The position numbers and the translations under genes were made by a program. From positions 1 through 21,451 of the forward strand of contig DAOVVL010000003.1 in the NCBI GenBank assembly GCA_030637205.1: a DNA stretch of 21,451 nucleotides. The letters run 5' to 3'. This document shows, one piece after another, positions 14,393-21,421 of this stretch; position 1 is the stretch's first letter, and every line of letters starts with the position of its first letter. Source of the stretch: Thalassospiraceae bacterium. GTDB taxonomy: Bacteria > Pseudomonadota > Alphaproteobacteria > Rhodospirillales > Magnetovibrionaceae. The notes below the pieces were generated by a model. The model did no database searches, was not told where the DNA came from, and saw only the letters and a program-made list of their open reading frames with translations.

Positions 14393-15544
14393 TTAGTCGT
14401 CTTTGGCGGCAACGGTGCGCGCCAGCAACTTGATCTCGCTTCTTAGCTGCGAAACCAGTTCTTCGCGACCGATACGGTTTTCTTCCAACAAGCGCGAAAG
14501 ACACAGGTCCATGTTGCGAATGTGGGTGCGTGTGGCTTCGTCCATGCCGCCGCCTGAGCCGCCAGCGGATCCAATACCCGCAAGTTGTTCGATGGCCGGT
14601 TTTAATGCGACTTGCGTTTCGGCAAGGTTCTTCATCAACACCTGTTCGGTCTGCATGAAATCGGTCAGCGTACCCATCTTGGAAGCCAGCTCTGAGAGGG
14701 TTTCCATGGTCAGGTGGCGATTGTCTTCGCCGCGCGCCAGGGTGCGTTGCAGGTTTTCAAGGCTTTCGGCGGTTTGTTCCAACAGGGCTTCAACGTAGGC
14801 CGGAACCCCTTGTTCGCCGTCCGATGAAAGGGTGCTTGATGACAGGCGCGCCTGACCCGAAAGCCAGTCTTCAAGTTCGTTGTAAAAGCGATTGTGCGCC
14901 TGTCCGGTTTGCAGGTCGAGAAAACCCAGCACCAATGATCCGGAAAGACCAAACAGGGATGATGAAAAGGCCGTGCCCATGCCCGCCAGCGGTCTTTCAA
15001 GCCCCGTTTTTAAATTATCAAACACGGCCGTGATGTCGCCGCCACCGCCCACCGAAATGTCAGAGATCACGCTACGAATGGCGCCCAAAGTATCCAACAG
15101 ACCCCAGAACGTTCCGAGCAGGCCTAAAAACACCAACAAGCCCACGGTGTAGCGCGAAATTTCGCGTTGCTCATCTAGCCTTGATGCAATGCCATCCAGA
15201 AGGGAGCGAAGTGCGATGGATGAAATTTTAATTTCTGCGCGGTCGCCCAGCATGGTCGCCATGGGTGCCAGCAAGCTGGGTGTCGGGGTCTCGGTTGAAA
15301 CGGGGCGGGTGGTGCTGGCGGCGCTTTCGCGAAATCGCTCAATCCAGGCAAGTTCAGGCTTTAGCTGCACAATCTGGCGAAAGCTGTTGATCGCGCCCAA
15401 CACAAACACGCCGAGTATTAGCCCGTTGAGCGGCGCGTTGGCCATGAAAGCCGCTTTCAACGGGTCCATGACGACGATCACGCCGATCAAAACCACAGAT
15501 AAAAAAAGCAGCATGCGGATCAGGTAGCGGTTGGGGCTGGTCAT
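14393..15544 (-). CDS. MotA/TolQ/ExbB-like proton channel protein
   Basis: Read from the ATG at 15542-15544 the protein has 383 residues. A TTG ten codons upstream is an alternative, and neither has a strong ribosome site. Hydrophobic segments lie near 8-27, 40-58, 132-153 and 191-212. TVGLLVFLGLLGTFWGLLDTL (133-153) and AGMGTAFSSSLFGLSGSLVL (187-206) are the paired channel helices of the MotA/TolQ/ExbB family. Residues 228-383 form a long helical cytoplasmic tail with a Gly/Ser-rich break (GSAGGSGGG). It is followed by the MotB-like gene, so the two should make a membrane complex powered by the proton gradient. The tail and the lack of neighbouring tol, exb or flagellar genes set it apart from TolQ, ExbB and MotA. 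Confidence 0.88.
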   Translation of the reverse strand: MTSPNRYLIRMLLFLSVVLIGVIVVMDPLKAAFMANAPLNGLILGVFVLGAINSFRQIVQLKPELAWIERFRESAASTTRPVSTETPTPSLLAPMATMLGDRAEIKISSIALRSLLDGIASRLDEQREISRYTVGLLVFLGLLGTFWGLLDTLGAIRSVISDISVGGGGDITAVFDNLKTGLERPLAGMGTAFSSSLFGLSGSLVLGFLDLQTGQAHNRFYNELEDWLSGQARLSSSTLSSDGEQGVPAYVEALLEQTAESLENLQRTLARGEDNRHLTMETLSELASKMGTLTDFMQTEQVLMKNLAETQVALKPAIEQLAGIGSAGGSGGGMDEATRTHIRNMDLCLSRLLEENRIGREELVSQLRSEIKLLARTVAAKDD

Positions 15545-15572
15545 GGAATTTACGTTCCGAAAAGATAATGGC

Positions 15573-15595
15573 AAAAAAACGGCCCTAACAAGGCC
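15573..15595 (-). terminator. Terminator between the OmpA-domain gene and the channel gene
   Basis: On the minus strand GGCCTT pairs with AGGGCC (15595-15581, 6 bp, loop GTT), followed by G and seven T residues. The stem is short but GC-rich. It would at least lower read-through from the OmpA-domain gene into the channel/MotB-like pair. Confidence 0.6.
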
Positions 15596-15638
15596 CTGAA
15601 GTCAGCCGGGCAGCTTTTTCGGGAAGCCCCATCGGCAC

Positions 15639-16865
15639 TTAACGCTCGATGACAGTGATATCGACCCGTTCGGTTTCGGCCTCGGTGGTTTTATTGCCCA
15701 GCGCGCGCACATCAATGCGGGTGCTGCGAACCCCGTTTTCAATTAGGAACGAACGAACCGCCAATGCACGTGAAAGTGAAAGTCGGCGCGCCGCACTTGA
15801 TGCCATGTCGGCACCGCCGGCATAGGCCAGAAGTTGCAAGCGCAGGCCTTCTTGGCTGCGCATGCCTTGGGCTAGTTCCTGCAAGGTGGCGCGCACGTCG
15901 CCGGGCAGCTTGGACGTACCAACTTCAAACACGACGCGAAGATTGTACCCGTCTTTTAACGTTGGCCCCGCGGGCGGTATCGAGGCGACTTCTGGTGCTG
16001 CGGGTGCTGTTACTTCAGCAGCGGGTGCGGGTGCTTCGGGAAGCTTGGCGACGACTTCACCAACCACAGGTGGCGCGGGCGGGGCGCTGGCGGGTTCGGC
16101 GACAACTGCCGGCGCCGGCGGGGGCGGTGCTGTGGGCGTTGCTTGCAGCTCAACCGGTTTGGCTTCGGGCTGCGGTTCAGCCTTTACAGCTGCGGGCATT
16201 TCAGGCGGCTCTGGCGCTTGTGCGGGTGGCTCGGGGGCCTTGGGCACGGGTGCGGGCTCAGGCGGTTCGGGCAGCTCGCTTTTGGGTTCGACCTTGGCGG
16301 TTTTTATTACAGGTGCGGGTTCTGGTTCAGGCGCCTTGGTGACGGGCGCGACCGGCACCGGGTCGGGAACCGGGGCCGTAGGTTCTGCTTCCGCGACCAC
16401 GGCTTTAGGCGGCTCAGGTGTTTTGGCAATAACGGGCGCCGGGGGCGGGGTTTCGGTTTTCGCTTCTGGCTCGGCTTCTGCTTTGGCTACGGGCAGGGGT
16501 GCTGATTTAGGCTTTGTGAGCACAACTTTGGCCGGTTTGGCCGGGGCAGCGATGGCTTTGAATTTCCCCTGCGGCGTGATGTACAAGGTTGAAACCGGCA
16601 TCATGGAACCGGGAACCAAATGACCGGCAGTTACGCTGCGCGTTGGCGCAACACTGATGGCCGGGCCGATGCCGCCATCATCTAAAACCGAAAGATCAAC
16701 GCTGACGTTGGGATGGGCGATGTCGAAGACGGCTGAATCCTGTGCTTGCGCCTGATGGGCAAAACTTAAAGCCATCAGCGAGACGCCAACCGCCAACGTG
16801 CGAGTGAATATTGAAGTTCTTGAACCGTTCACAAAAAAAGCCCCATTCAGGCGATCAGCGGACAT
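15639..16865 (-). CDS. Secreted OmpA-family protein with long Pro/Ala/Glu-rich linker
   Basis: The protein has 408 residues. A Sec signal peptide is clear: basic start, hydrophobic LAVGVSLMALSFA (24-36) and probable cleavage after AQA at 39-41. Residues 42-105 are a small unrecognised N-terminal region. About 106-300 is a low-complexity linker of Pro, Ala, Glu, Lys and Val, like that of TonB, long enough to span much of the periplasm. The OmpA-like domain is at about 305-408, with FEVGTSKLPGDVRATL and RRLSLSRALAVRSFLIENGV. The Asp that normally contacts peptidoglycan appears replaced by glycine in AYAGGADMASS, but the Arg of LSxxRA is kept. GGAG lies about 12 bases before the ATG. Its position before the channel/MotB-like pair suggests a shared envelope task. 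Confidence 0.85.
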   Translation of the reverse strand: MSADRLNGAFFVNGSRTSIFTRTLAVGVSLMALSFAHQAQAQDSAVFDIAHPNVSVDLSVLDDGGIGPAISVAPTRSVTAGHLVPGSMMPVSTLYITPQGKFKAIAAPAKPAKVVLTKPKSAPLPVAKAEAEPEAKTETPPPAPVIAKTPEPPKAVVAEAEPTAPVPDPVPVAPVTKAPEPEPAPVIKTAKVEPKSELPEPPEPAPVPKAPEPPAQAPEPPEMPAAVKAEPQPEAKPVELQATPTAPPPPAPAVVAEPASAPPAPPVVGEVVAKLPEAPAPAAEVTAPAAPEVASIPPAGPTLKDGYNLRVVFEVGTSKLPGDVRATLQELAQGMRSQEGLRLQLLAYAGGADMASSAARRLSLSRALAVRSFLIENGVRSTRIDVRALGNKTTEAETERVDITVIER

Positions 16866-17033
16866 CTTGGTTATTTCTCCTTAAACGGGCCTTCATTGGC
16901 GAACGCCTCGGCACCGTCGAAACCCTTGATTCTGATTGGGGTAACCATAACCAAGGGAACGATTTGAGACAACCGGGTTATCGTGTCTGGATGCGGGGCT
17001 GGGATTGTCTTGAGTGGTCAGACTGCTGAGCGC

Positions 17034-17054
17034 AAAAAAGTGATTTATTTCACT
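17034..17054 (-). terminator. Weak terminator overlapping the suhB stop codon
   Basis: On the minus strand AGTGA (17054-17050) pairs with TCACT (17043-17039) around AATAAA, and T residues follow. The stem is only 5 bp and AT-rich and includes the stop codon, so its efficiency is doubtful. Confidence 0.35.
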
Positions 17055-17836
17055 AACTTGAGCAGTTGGCCATGCATGCGGTCGTTGGCCGCGATGATGT
17101 CGCCGGTTTCCATCATATGTTTCTTGCCACGGATATCGGTCACGAACCCGCCTGCTTCGCGAACCAAGGCGATTCCCGCCGCGATGTCCCAGGGCTTCAG
17201 GCCGGTTTCCCAAAACCCGTCATAACGCCCCGCGGCAACGTAAGCCAGATCAAGGGCGGCGGAACCAAAGCGGCGCACACCAGCCGATACGCTCATCACC
17301 GCATCAAGGCGTTCCAGGAAGCGTTCTTCCTTGCCCGATTCCATAAACGGGATACCGGTTGCAAAAATAGATTCACTAACTTCTTTTCTCGCCGACACAC
17401 GCAACCGCCGCCCGTTCAAGAACGCACCCTGACCTTTTTCCGCCCAGTACATTTCATCCTGGACCGGATTATAAACAACGCCCGCGAATATATCGTTATC
17501 GCGTATCAACCCGATGGAAATTGCAAAGTGCGGAATGCCGTGCAGGAAGTTGGTGGTGCCGTCCAGCGGATCAATGACCCATGTGTTGCTTTCGTCCTTG
17601 TTTTCGATCACGCCGCCTTCTTCAAGGATGAAGCCGAAATCGGGGCGCGCTTTGCGCAATTCGCGCACCAGCGTTTCTTCGGCCTTCTTGTCGGCAATGG
17701 TGACGAAGTCGGCCGGGCCTTTTTTCGAGATCTGCAAGTGTTCGACTTCACCAAAGTCGCGCACCAACTTGCGCGCCGCCTTGGTGGCGGCCGCCGTCAT
17801 TACGTTAATCAGGGCAGATGAGCGGGGATGGGCCAT
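17045..17836 (-). CDS. suhB: Inositol-1-monophosphatase family protein (SuhB-like)
   Basis: This is a 263-residue magnesium-dependent phosphatase. The metal-binding set is complete: EE at 72-73, WVIDPLDGTTNF (86-97, with D89, D92 and the substrate-binding GTT) and WDIAAG with D217 (216-221). IMPase-type proteins dephosphorylate inositol phosphate and related sugars. Bacterial SuhB also binds the NusA/RNA polymerase complex and supports rRNA transcription, and either role is possible. The start codon overlaps the efp stop by one base (TGATG), which suggests translational coupling with efp. Confidence 0.93.
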   Translation of the reverse strand: MAHPRSSALINVMTAAATKAARKLVRDFGEVEHLQISKKGPADFVTIADKKAEETLVRELRKARPDFGFILEEGGVIENKDESNTWVIDPLDGTTNFLHGIPHFAISIGLIRDNDIFAGVVYNPVQDEMYWAEKGQGAFLNGRRLRVSARKEVSESIFATGIPFMESGKEERFLERLDAVMSVSAGVRRFGSAALDLAYVAAGRYDGFWETGLKPWDIAAGIALVREAGGFVTDIRGKKHMMETGDIIAANDRMHGQLLKLVK

Positions 17837-18405
17837 CAGTCTTTGGCCCTTTCCACGTACGATCCGTCTGCGGTGTTCACCACAATGCGGGTGCCGGTTT
17901 CGATATGCGGCGGGACCAGCGTCTTGACGCCGTTTTCCAGCTTAGCTGGTTTATAACTGCTTGATGCGGTCTGGCCTTTGACCACCGCATCGGCTTCGAC
18001 GACTTCCTGAACCACGGTTTCGGGAAGCTGCACGCCGATCGGCGTATCTTCATGGCTTTCGATGGTAACGATCATGCTTTCCTGCAAGTAAGGAATTTGA
18101 TCTTCGCCGATCATGTCGGCGTTCAGTGCTACCTGTTCGTAGTTTTCATTATCCATGAAGGTGAAGGTGTCGCCGTCGCTGAAAAGGTATTGGTAGTTGC
18201 GTTGTTCAAGATGGGCGCGCTCGACGGTTTCAGATGAACGGAAACGCTCATTCAGCTTGGTGCTGCCAACCAGTGCGCGAAGTTCGACCTGAAGATAGGC
18301 ACCGCCCTTGCCGGGTTGGGTGTGCTGGATTTTGACCGCGCGCCACAAGCGACCCTGATGTTCGATCACCATACCGGGACGGATGGCATTGCCGTTGATT
18401 TTCAT
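17836..18405 (-). CDS. efp: Translation elongation factor P
   Basis: Read from the ATG at 18403-18405 this is a 189-residue EF-P. The open frame continues 77 codons upstream, but those residues are unlike EF-P and partly overlap thiE on the same strand. The KOW-like first domain begins MKINGNAIRPGMVIEHQGRL. The tip loop PGKGGAY (31-37) carries K33, the residue that is beta-lysylated in bacteria with EpmA. The C-terminal OB domain ends GTRIVVNTADGSYVERAKD. EF-P relieves ribosome stalling at proline runs. This matters in this window because the OmpA-family protein and TrcR contain PP and PPP stretches. It is coupled to suhB by a one-base overlap. Confidence 0.96.
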   Translation of the reverse strand: MKINGNAIRPGMVIEHQGRLWRAVKIQHTQPGKGGAYLQVELRALVGSTKLNERFRSSETVERAHLEQRNYQYLFSDGDTFTFMDNENYEQVALNADMIGEDQIPYLQESMIVTIESHEDTPIGVQLPETVVQEVVEADAVVKGQTASSSYKPAKLENGVKTLVPPHIETGTRIVVNTADGSYVERAKD

Positions 18406-18526
18406 GTCTTTACCGCTCTCAAAGAACAACTGTTTATGACTGCTCTGGCGCCATTGGCGTGAGCGCGCGCAAGCTATCACCCACGGGGCCTGTGTGCAAC
18501 CTGTGCAATGGGCTTCGGTCGTGGGC

Positions 18527-19189
18527 TTAGTCTTGCTCGGGGCTTTCCACTTGGTTGGCCTGCAATATGTCTTGAAAGCGGCGCACAGCCTCGCCCGCGC
18601 CGTCCTTGTAATCCCACACCGCCGAAACCACGGCAATGAAGTTGGCGCCGCTGCGGATCAGGGCTGCACAGTTATCATGGGTGATGCCGCCAATGGCCAC
18701 GCACGGAACGTTGGTGGTGTTTGACCAGATCTCGAGAATTTCCGGCTCGGGGTGGTGCTTGGATTTTTTGGTGGTGCTGGGAAAGAACGCGCCAAAGGCC
18801 ACGTAATCAGCCCCGGCCTCAGCCGCATCCATGGCCAGATGCCTTGAAGCATGGCACGTCATGCCGATCATCGCGTCTTTACCCATAATGATGCGGGCCT
18901 CAACCAGCGACATGTCTTTTTGCCCGATGTGAACGCCATCGGCGCCGATCTCGGCGGCCAGTTCAACGTCGTCATTGATGATGAAGGCAACGTCGCGTTC
19001 CTGAACAACCGGCATCAGAATTTCAGCCGCACGGCGCACTTCCTCACGGTCTGGCGGGCCGCCGTCTTCGGCCTTGATGCGCAGCTGCACCGCTGCGACT
19101 GCGCCGCCATCAAGGGCATTGATGAGGTCTGTTTTAAACGCCACGGGGTCTAAACGCGGCGGGGTGATGAGGTATAGCTGGCAGATCAT
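18527..19189 (-). CDS. thiE: Thiamine-phosphate synthase
   Basis: This 220-residue TIM-barrel enzyme joins HMP pyrophosphate and thiazole phosphate to thiamine phosphate. Motifs in order: LYLITPP (5-11), VQLRIK (34-39, pyrophosphate and HMP contact), INDDVELAAEIGADGVHIGQKDM (71-93), IGMTCHAS (108-115), YVAFGAFFPSTTK (129-141, phosphate loop) and VAIGGIT (164-170). Length is usual for ThiE. The ATG lacks a clear Shine-Dalgarno sequence, but the N-terminus fits the family. No TPP riboswitch elements are recognisable upstream; the leader holds only a compact hairpin (19219-19244). No other thiamine gene is present in the window. Confidence 0.93.
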   Translation of the reverse strand: MICQLYLITPPRLDPVAFKTDLINALDGGAVAAVQLRIKAEDGGPPDREEVRRAAEILMPVVQERDVAFIINDDVELAAEIGADGVHIGQKDMSLVEARIIMGKDAMIGMTCHASRHLAMDAAEAGADYVAFGAFFPSTTKKSKHHPEPEILEIWSNTTNVPCVAIGGITHDNCAALIRSGANFIAVVSAVWDYKDGAGEAVRRFQDILQANQVESPEQD

Positions 19190-19218
19190 GGTTTTAGCTT
19201 ACAATAAAAGAGCCCTAA

Positions 19219-19244
19219 CCGCGAAGCAGCAAGGCTGCGTGCGG
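19219..19244 (-). promoter_or_regulatory. Compact hairpin in the thiE leader / gap downstream region
   Basis: On the minus strand CCGC-AC-GCAGC-CTT-GCTGC-TTC-GCGG folds into a 9-bp hairpin with a small internal loop. A TCTTTT stretch follows 7-10 bases later and precedes the thiE ATG by about 15 bases. It could be a second terminator for gap or a leader structure for thiE. Confidence 0.4.
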
Positions 19245-19250
19245 AAATAG

Positions 19251-19280
19251 AAAAGGGCGGAGCCACAAAAGGCCCCGCCC
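19251..19280 (-). terminator. Terminator of gap
   Basis: On the minus strand GGGCGGGGCC (19280-19271) pairs with GGCTCCGCCC (19264-19255) with one G-U pair and a 6-base loop, followed by TTTTCTATTT. It lies 22 bases after the gap stop. Confidence 0.88.
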
Positions 19281-19302
19281 CTGAATTTACGCCAAAAGGC
19301 GA

Positions 19303-20307
19303 TTAGTTGGCGGCAACGTGGGCTGCAAGGCGCAGCATGTTGCAGGTGTAGCCGTATTCGTTGTCGTACCAAGACACCACCTTCACAAACGTGCCGTCCA
19401 GCGCGATACCGGCCTTGGCATCGAAGATCGACGAAGCCGAGCAATCGCGGAAATCGGTCGAGACCACGGCGTCTTCGGTGTAAGCCAGGGTGTCTTTCAT
19501 GGCGCCTTCGCTGGCGGCCTTCATGGCCTTGCAGATGTCGTCATAAGACGCATCTTTTTCCAGCTCGGCGGTCAGATCGACCACGGAAACGTCAGATGTG
19601 GGAACGCGGAACGCCATGCCGGTCAGCTTGCCGTTCAGTTCAGGCAATACCACGCCCACGGCCTTGGCCGCACCGGTGGATGACGGGATGATGTTTTCCA
19701 AGATACCACGGCCACCGCGCCAGTCTTTGGCCGACGGGCCATCAACGGTTTTCTGCGTTGCGGTGGCGGCGTGAACGGTGGTCATCAGGCCGCGCTTGAG
19801 GCCCCAGTTGTCGTGCAACACCTTGGCAACCGGTGCCAGGCAGTTGGTGGTGCAAGAAGCAGCCGACACGATGGCCTGTCCGGCGTAGTCGTTGTGGTTG
19901 ACGCCGTAAACGAACATCGGGGTCTTGTCTTTGCAAGGTGCGCTCTGCACAACCTTTTTGGCGCCCGCGTCGATGTGTGCCTGACAGGTTTCTTCGGTGA
20001 GGAAGAAGCCGGTGGACTCGATTACCAGATCAACATCAACGTCGCCCCAAGCAAGGTTTGCCGGATCGCGTTCGGCGGTCAGGCGGATGGTCTTGCCGTC
20101 GACGATCAGGTTGCCGTCTTTAGATGAAACGTCGCCTTTGAAACGACCGTGAACGGAATCGTATGCCAACATGTAAGCCAGGTAATCGGCTTCCAACAAA
20201 TCGTTGACCGCGACCACTTCAAAGTCGTTGCTGAAATCCTGCGCGATTGCGCGAAAGACCATACGGCCAATGCGGCCAAACCCATTAATACCAACACGAA
20301 CTGCCAT
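19303..20307 (-). CDS. gap: Glyceraldehyde-3-phosphate dehydrogenase, type I
   Basis: This 334-residue enzyme oxidises and phosphorylates glyceraldehyde 3-phosphate to 1,3-bisphosphoglycerate in glycolysis or catalyses the reverse in gluconeogenesis. The start is the ATG at 20305-20307 with GGGAGGAA 5 bases upstream; eleven further codons upstream in frame are not needed. The Rossmann motif is VGINGFGRIGR (5-15). N35-D36 follows the second strand, which favours NAD over NADP. The catalytic pair is C152 in SCTTNCLAP and H179 in TTVHA. The C-terminal WYDNEYGYTCNMLRL is complete. It has its own terminator and a perfect palindrome in its leader (20335-20351). No pgk or tkt gene is adjacent in the part I can see. 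Confidence 0.97.
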   Translation of the reverse strand: MAVRVGINGFGRIGRMVFRAIAQDFSNDFEVVAVNDLLEADYLAYMLAYDSVHGRFKGDVSSKDGNLIVDGKTIRLTAERDPANLAWGDVDVDLVIESTGFFLTEETCQAHIDAGAKKVVQSAPCKDKTPMFVYGVNHNDYAGQAIVSAASCTTNCLAPVAKVLHDNWGLKRGLMTTVHAATATQKTVDGPSAKDWRGGRGILENIIPSSTGAAKAVGVVLPELNGKLTGMAFRVPTSDVSVVDLTAELEKDASYDDICKAMKAASEGAMKDTLAYTEDAVVSTDFRDCSASSIFDAKAGIALDGTFVKVVSWYDNEYGYTCNMLRLAAHVAAN

Positions 20308-20334
20308 TGTTTCCTCCCAGAGAACTGATAATGC

Positions 20335-20351
20335 GGCCACACGCTGTGGCC
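20335..20351 (-). promoter_or_regulatory. Perfect palindrome in the gap leader
   Basis: GGCCACA-CGC-TGTGGCC is a perfect 7-bp inverted repeat with a 3-base centre, 28-44 bases before the gap start codon. It may be a repressor operator or a 5' stem that stabilises the messenger. No known regulator site was recognised. Confidence 0.4.
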
Positions 20352-20559
20352 CTTGCGTAAAAGCTAATGTTTTCTAGCACGGGGCATTTAAGCCACCTAA
20401 CACCCCGGCGGGGAGCGCAGGCTTACCCGGATGGGTGGGTGGTTGAAATGCGCCTTTTGTTAAAGCCGGGTAGGGGGCGCAAAAAACCTTAAATCGTGCC
20501 GCCCACCAAGCCAAATTGGTGTCAAACGTGCCTGAAAATTTCCACGCGGCACAATGAAC

Positions 20560-20609
20560 CCGAGGCCAAGGCGGGTCAATGCAGTTTTCACAAACTTTCA
20601 TGGCCTCGG
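20560..20609. repeat. Perfect 9-bp inverted repeat upstream of the zapA block
   Basis: CCGAGGCCA (20560-20568) and TGGCCTCGG (20601-20609) are exact reverse complements across a 32-base AT-richer spacer. The element lies about 115 bases before the proposed start of the coiled-coil gene. It could be an operator or a leader stem. Confidence 0.5.
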
Positions 20610-20722
20610 TGTGCGCCATCGGTTGACGCCGCGGCGCGCGCAGCTTTATGCTCCACCCAAGTGCTGCAATGGCGCATCGATTCTTTTTCAAATACCATCG
20701 TCCATCGGGGGGCATTCACACC

Positions 20723-21031
20723 GTGCAAAGTGTTTCAGGCAATTCCACTCAAGCGCAACAAAGCCCCGCAGGTCAAGAAGGCAAACAAGGCCAAGACGGT
20801 CCTGATGGTAAAGCACTGGAAGCCCGTTTGGATTCTGCGCTGACGCGTCTTGAACAAGCCGCCATCACCGCCACCCAGCCCGACCCCGAATTAATGAGCG
20901 AACTTGAAAGCCTGAAAGGCGAAGTCGCGCGGCTGGAAACTGAAAATCTTAAAATGCGCGGTGCCGTCGAACACGCCGACGGCGCGCTGGGCGCAACCGT
21001 GGAACGCCTCAAGGCCCATTTGGCGGGCTAA
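20723..21031 (+). CDS. Small coiled-coil protein encoded before zapA (DUF4164-like)
   Basis: From the GTG at 20723, preceded by a GGGGGG run about 11 bases upstream, the protein has 102 residues. ATG codons at 20648 and 20669 are possible starts but have no ribosome site. A Gln/Gly-rich stretch (SPAGQEGKQGQDGPDGK) is followed by a coiled coil that fills the second half (ALEARLDSALTRLEQAA and SELESLKGEVARLETENLKM). Small coiled-coil genes of this kind, some classed as DUF4164, commonly precede zapA in alphaproteobacteria. By position I infer a division-related partner of ZapA, perhaps a structural analogue of ZapB. It ends 27 bases before zapA and is surely co-transcribed with it. Confidence 0.7.
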   Translation: MQSVSGNSTQAQQSPAGQEGKQGQDGPDGKALEARLDSALTRLEQAAITATQPDPELMSELESLKGEVARLETENLKMRGAVEHADGALGATVERLKAHLAG

Positions 21032-21058
21032 TCAGCCCCCACCGACAGGAGAAATTGC

Positions 21059-21421
21059 ATGGCGCGGGTATCGGTCAACATCAACGGCCTTTCATACGAA
21101 ATCGCCTGTGAAGAAGGCCAGCAAGATAGCGTGCTGGCGCTGGGCCAAGCCGTGGATGACAGGGTCAAGGAACTCATCAATGCCGTCGGTCAGGCCGGCG
21201 AAGCGCGGCTGTTGGCCATGGCCAGCCTGCTGTTTGCCGACGAAGTGCAGGAGCTGAAAGCCGAACTGGCGTCACTTCGCGAAACTTCTGACAAAGCCAT
21301 CGCCACGGCGCTGGCCACGGGGGCCGAAACGGCCCAGATATCTGAGGCCAACCGCCTGAAAAACCTCGAAACCACGGCTTTGCGCGTAGAAAGCATTGCG
21401 CAACGTCTGGAAGCCTCTTAA
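21059..21421 (+). CDS. zapA: Cell division protein ZapA
   Basis: This 120-residue protein has the ZapA layout: a beta-rich head starting MARVSVNINGLSYEIACEEG, with ALGQAVDDRVKELINAVG (27-44), and a long helix (about 50-120) including RLLAMASLLFADEVQELKAEL. ZapA binds and cross-links FtsZ filaments at the division ring. CAGGAG lies 7 bases before the ATG. It follows the coiled-coil gene by 27 bases. In many proteobacteria the 6S RNA gene ssrS starts right after zapA, and the 30 bases left in the window would be its beginning. Confidence 0.93.
   Translation: MARVSVNINGLSYEIACEEGQQDSVLALGQAVDDRVKELINAVGQAGEARLLAMASLLFADEVQELKAELASLRETSDKAIATALATGAETAQISEANRLKNLETTALRVESIAQRLEAS

Larger units (their letters stand above)
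20308..20722. other. 415-bp intergenic region between gap and the zapA block
   Basis: This divergent upstream region holds no convincing gene. It contains a perfect hairpin palindrome near gap (20335-20351), a TGCGCC/GGCGCA inverted repeat (20449-20454 and 20476-20481) next to an A6 run, and a perfect 9-bp inverted repeat (20560-20568 and 20601-20609). A frame open from 20648 runs into the coiled-coil gene, but its first 25 residues look non-coding. Confidence 0.6.

Noticed and set aside
13263..15544. Zorya anti-phage system (ZorA/ZorB)
   Set aside because: The channel and MotB-like proteins share the general design, but no ZorC, ZorD or ZorE gene or other defence gene lies nearby, and the neighbours are housekeeping genes.
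15862..16623. 253-codon Gly/Ala/Ser-rich open frame on the plus strand
   Set aside because: It mirrors the Pro/Ala/Glu-rich linker of the OmpA-family gene on the other strand; its composition is only the complement of that repeat-like sequence.
18406..18636. 77-codon N-terminal extension of efp
   Set aside because: The extra residues do not resemble EF-P, the canonical EF-P start is at 18405, and the extension partly overlaps thiE in another frame.
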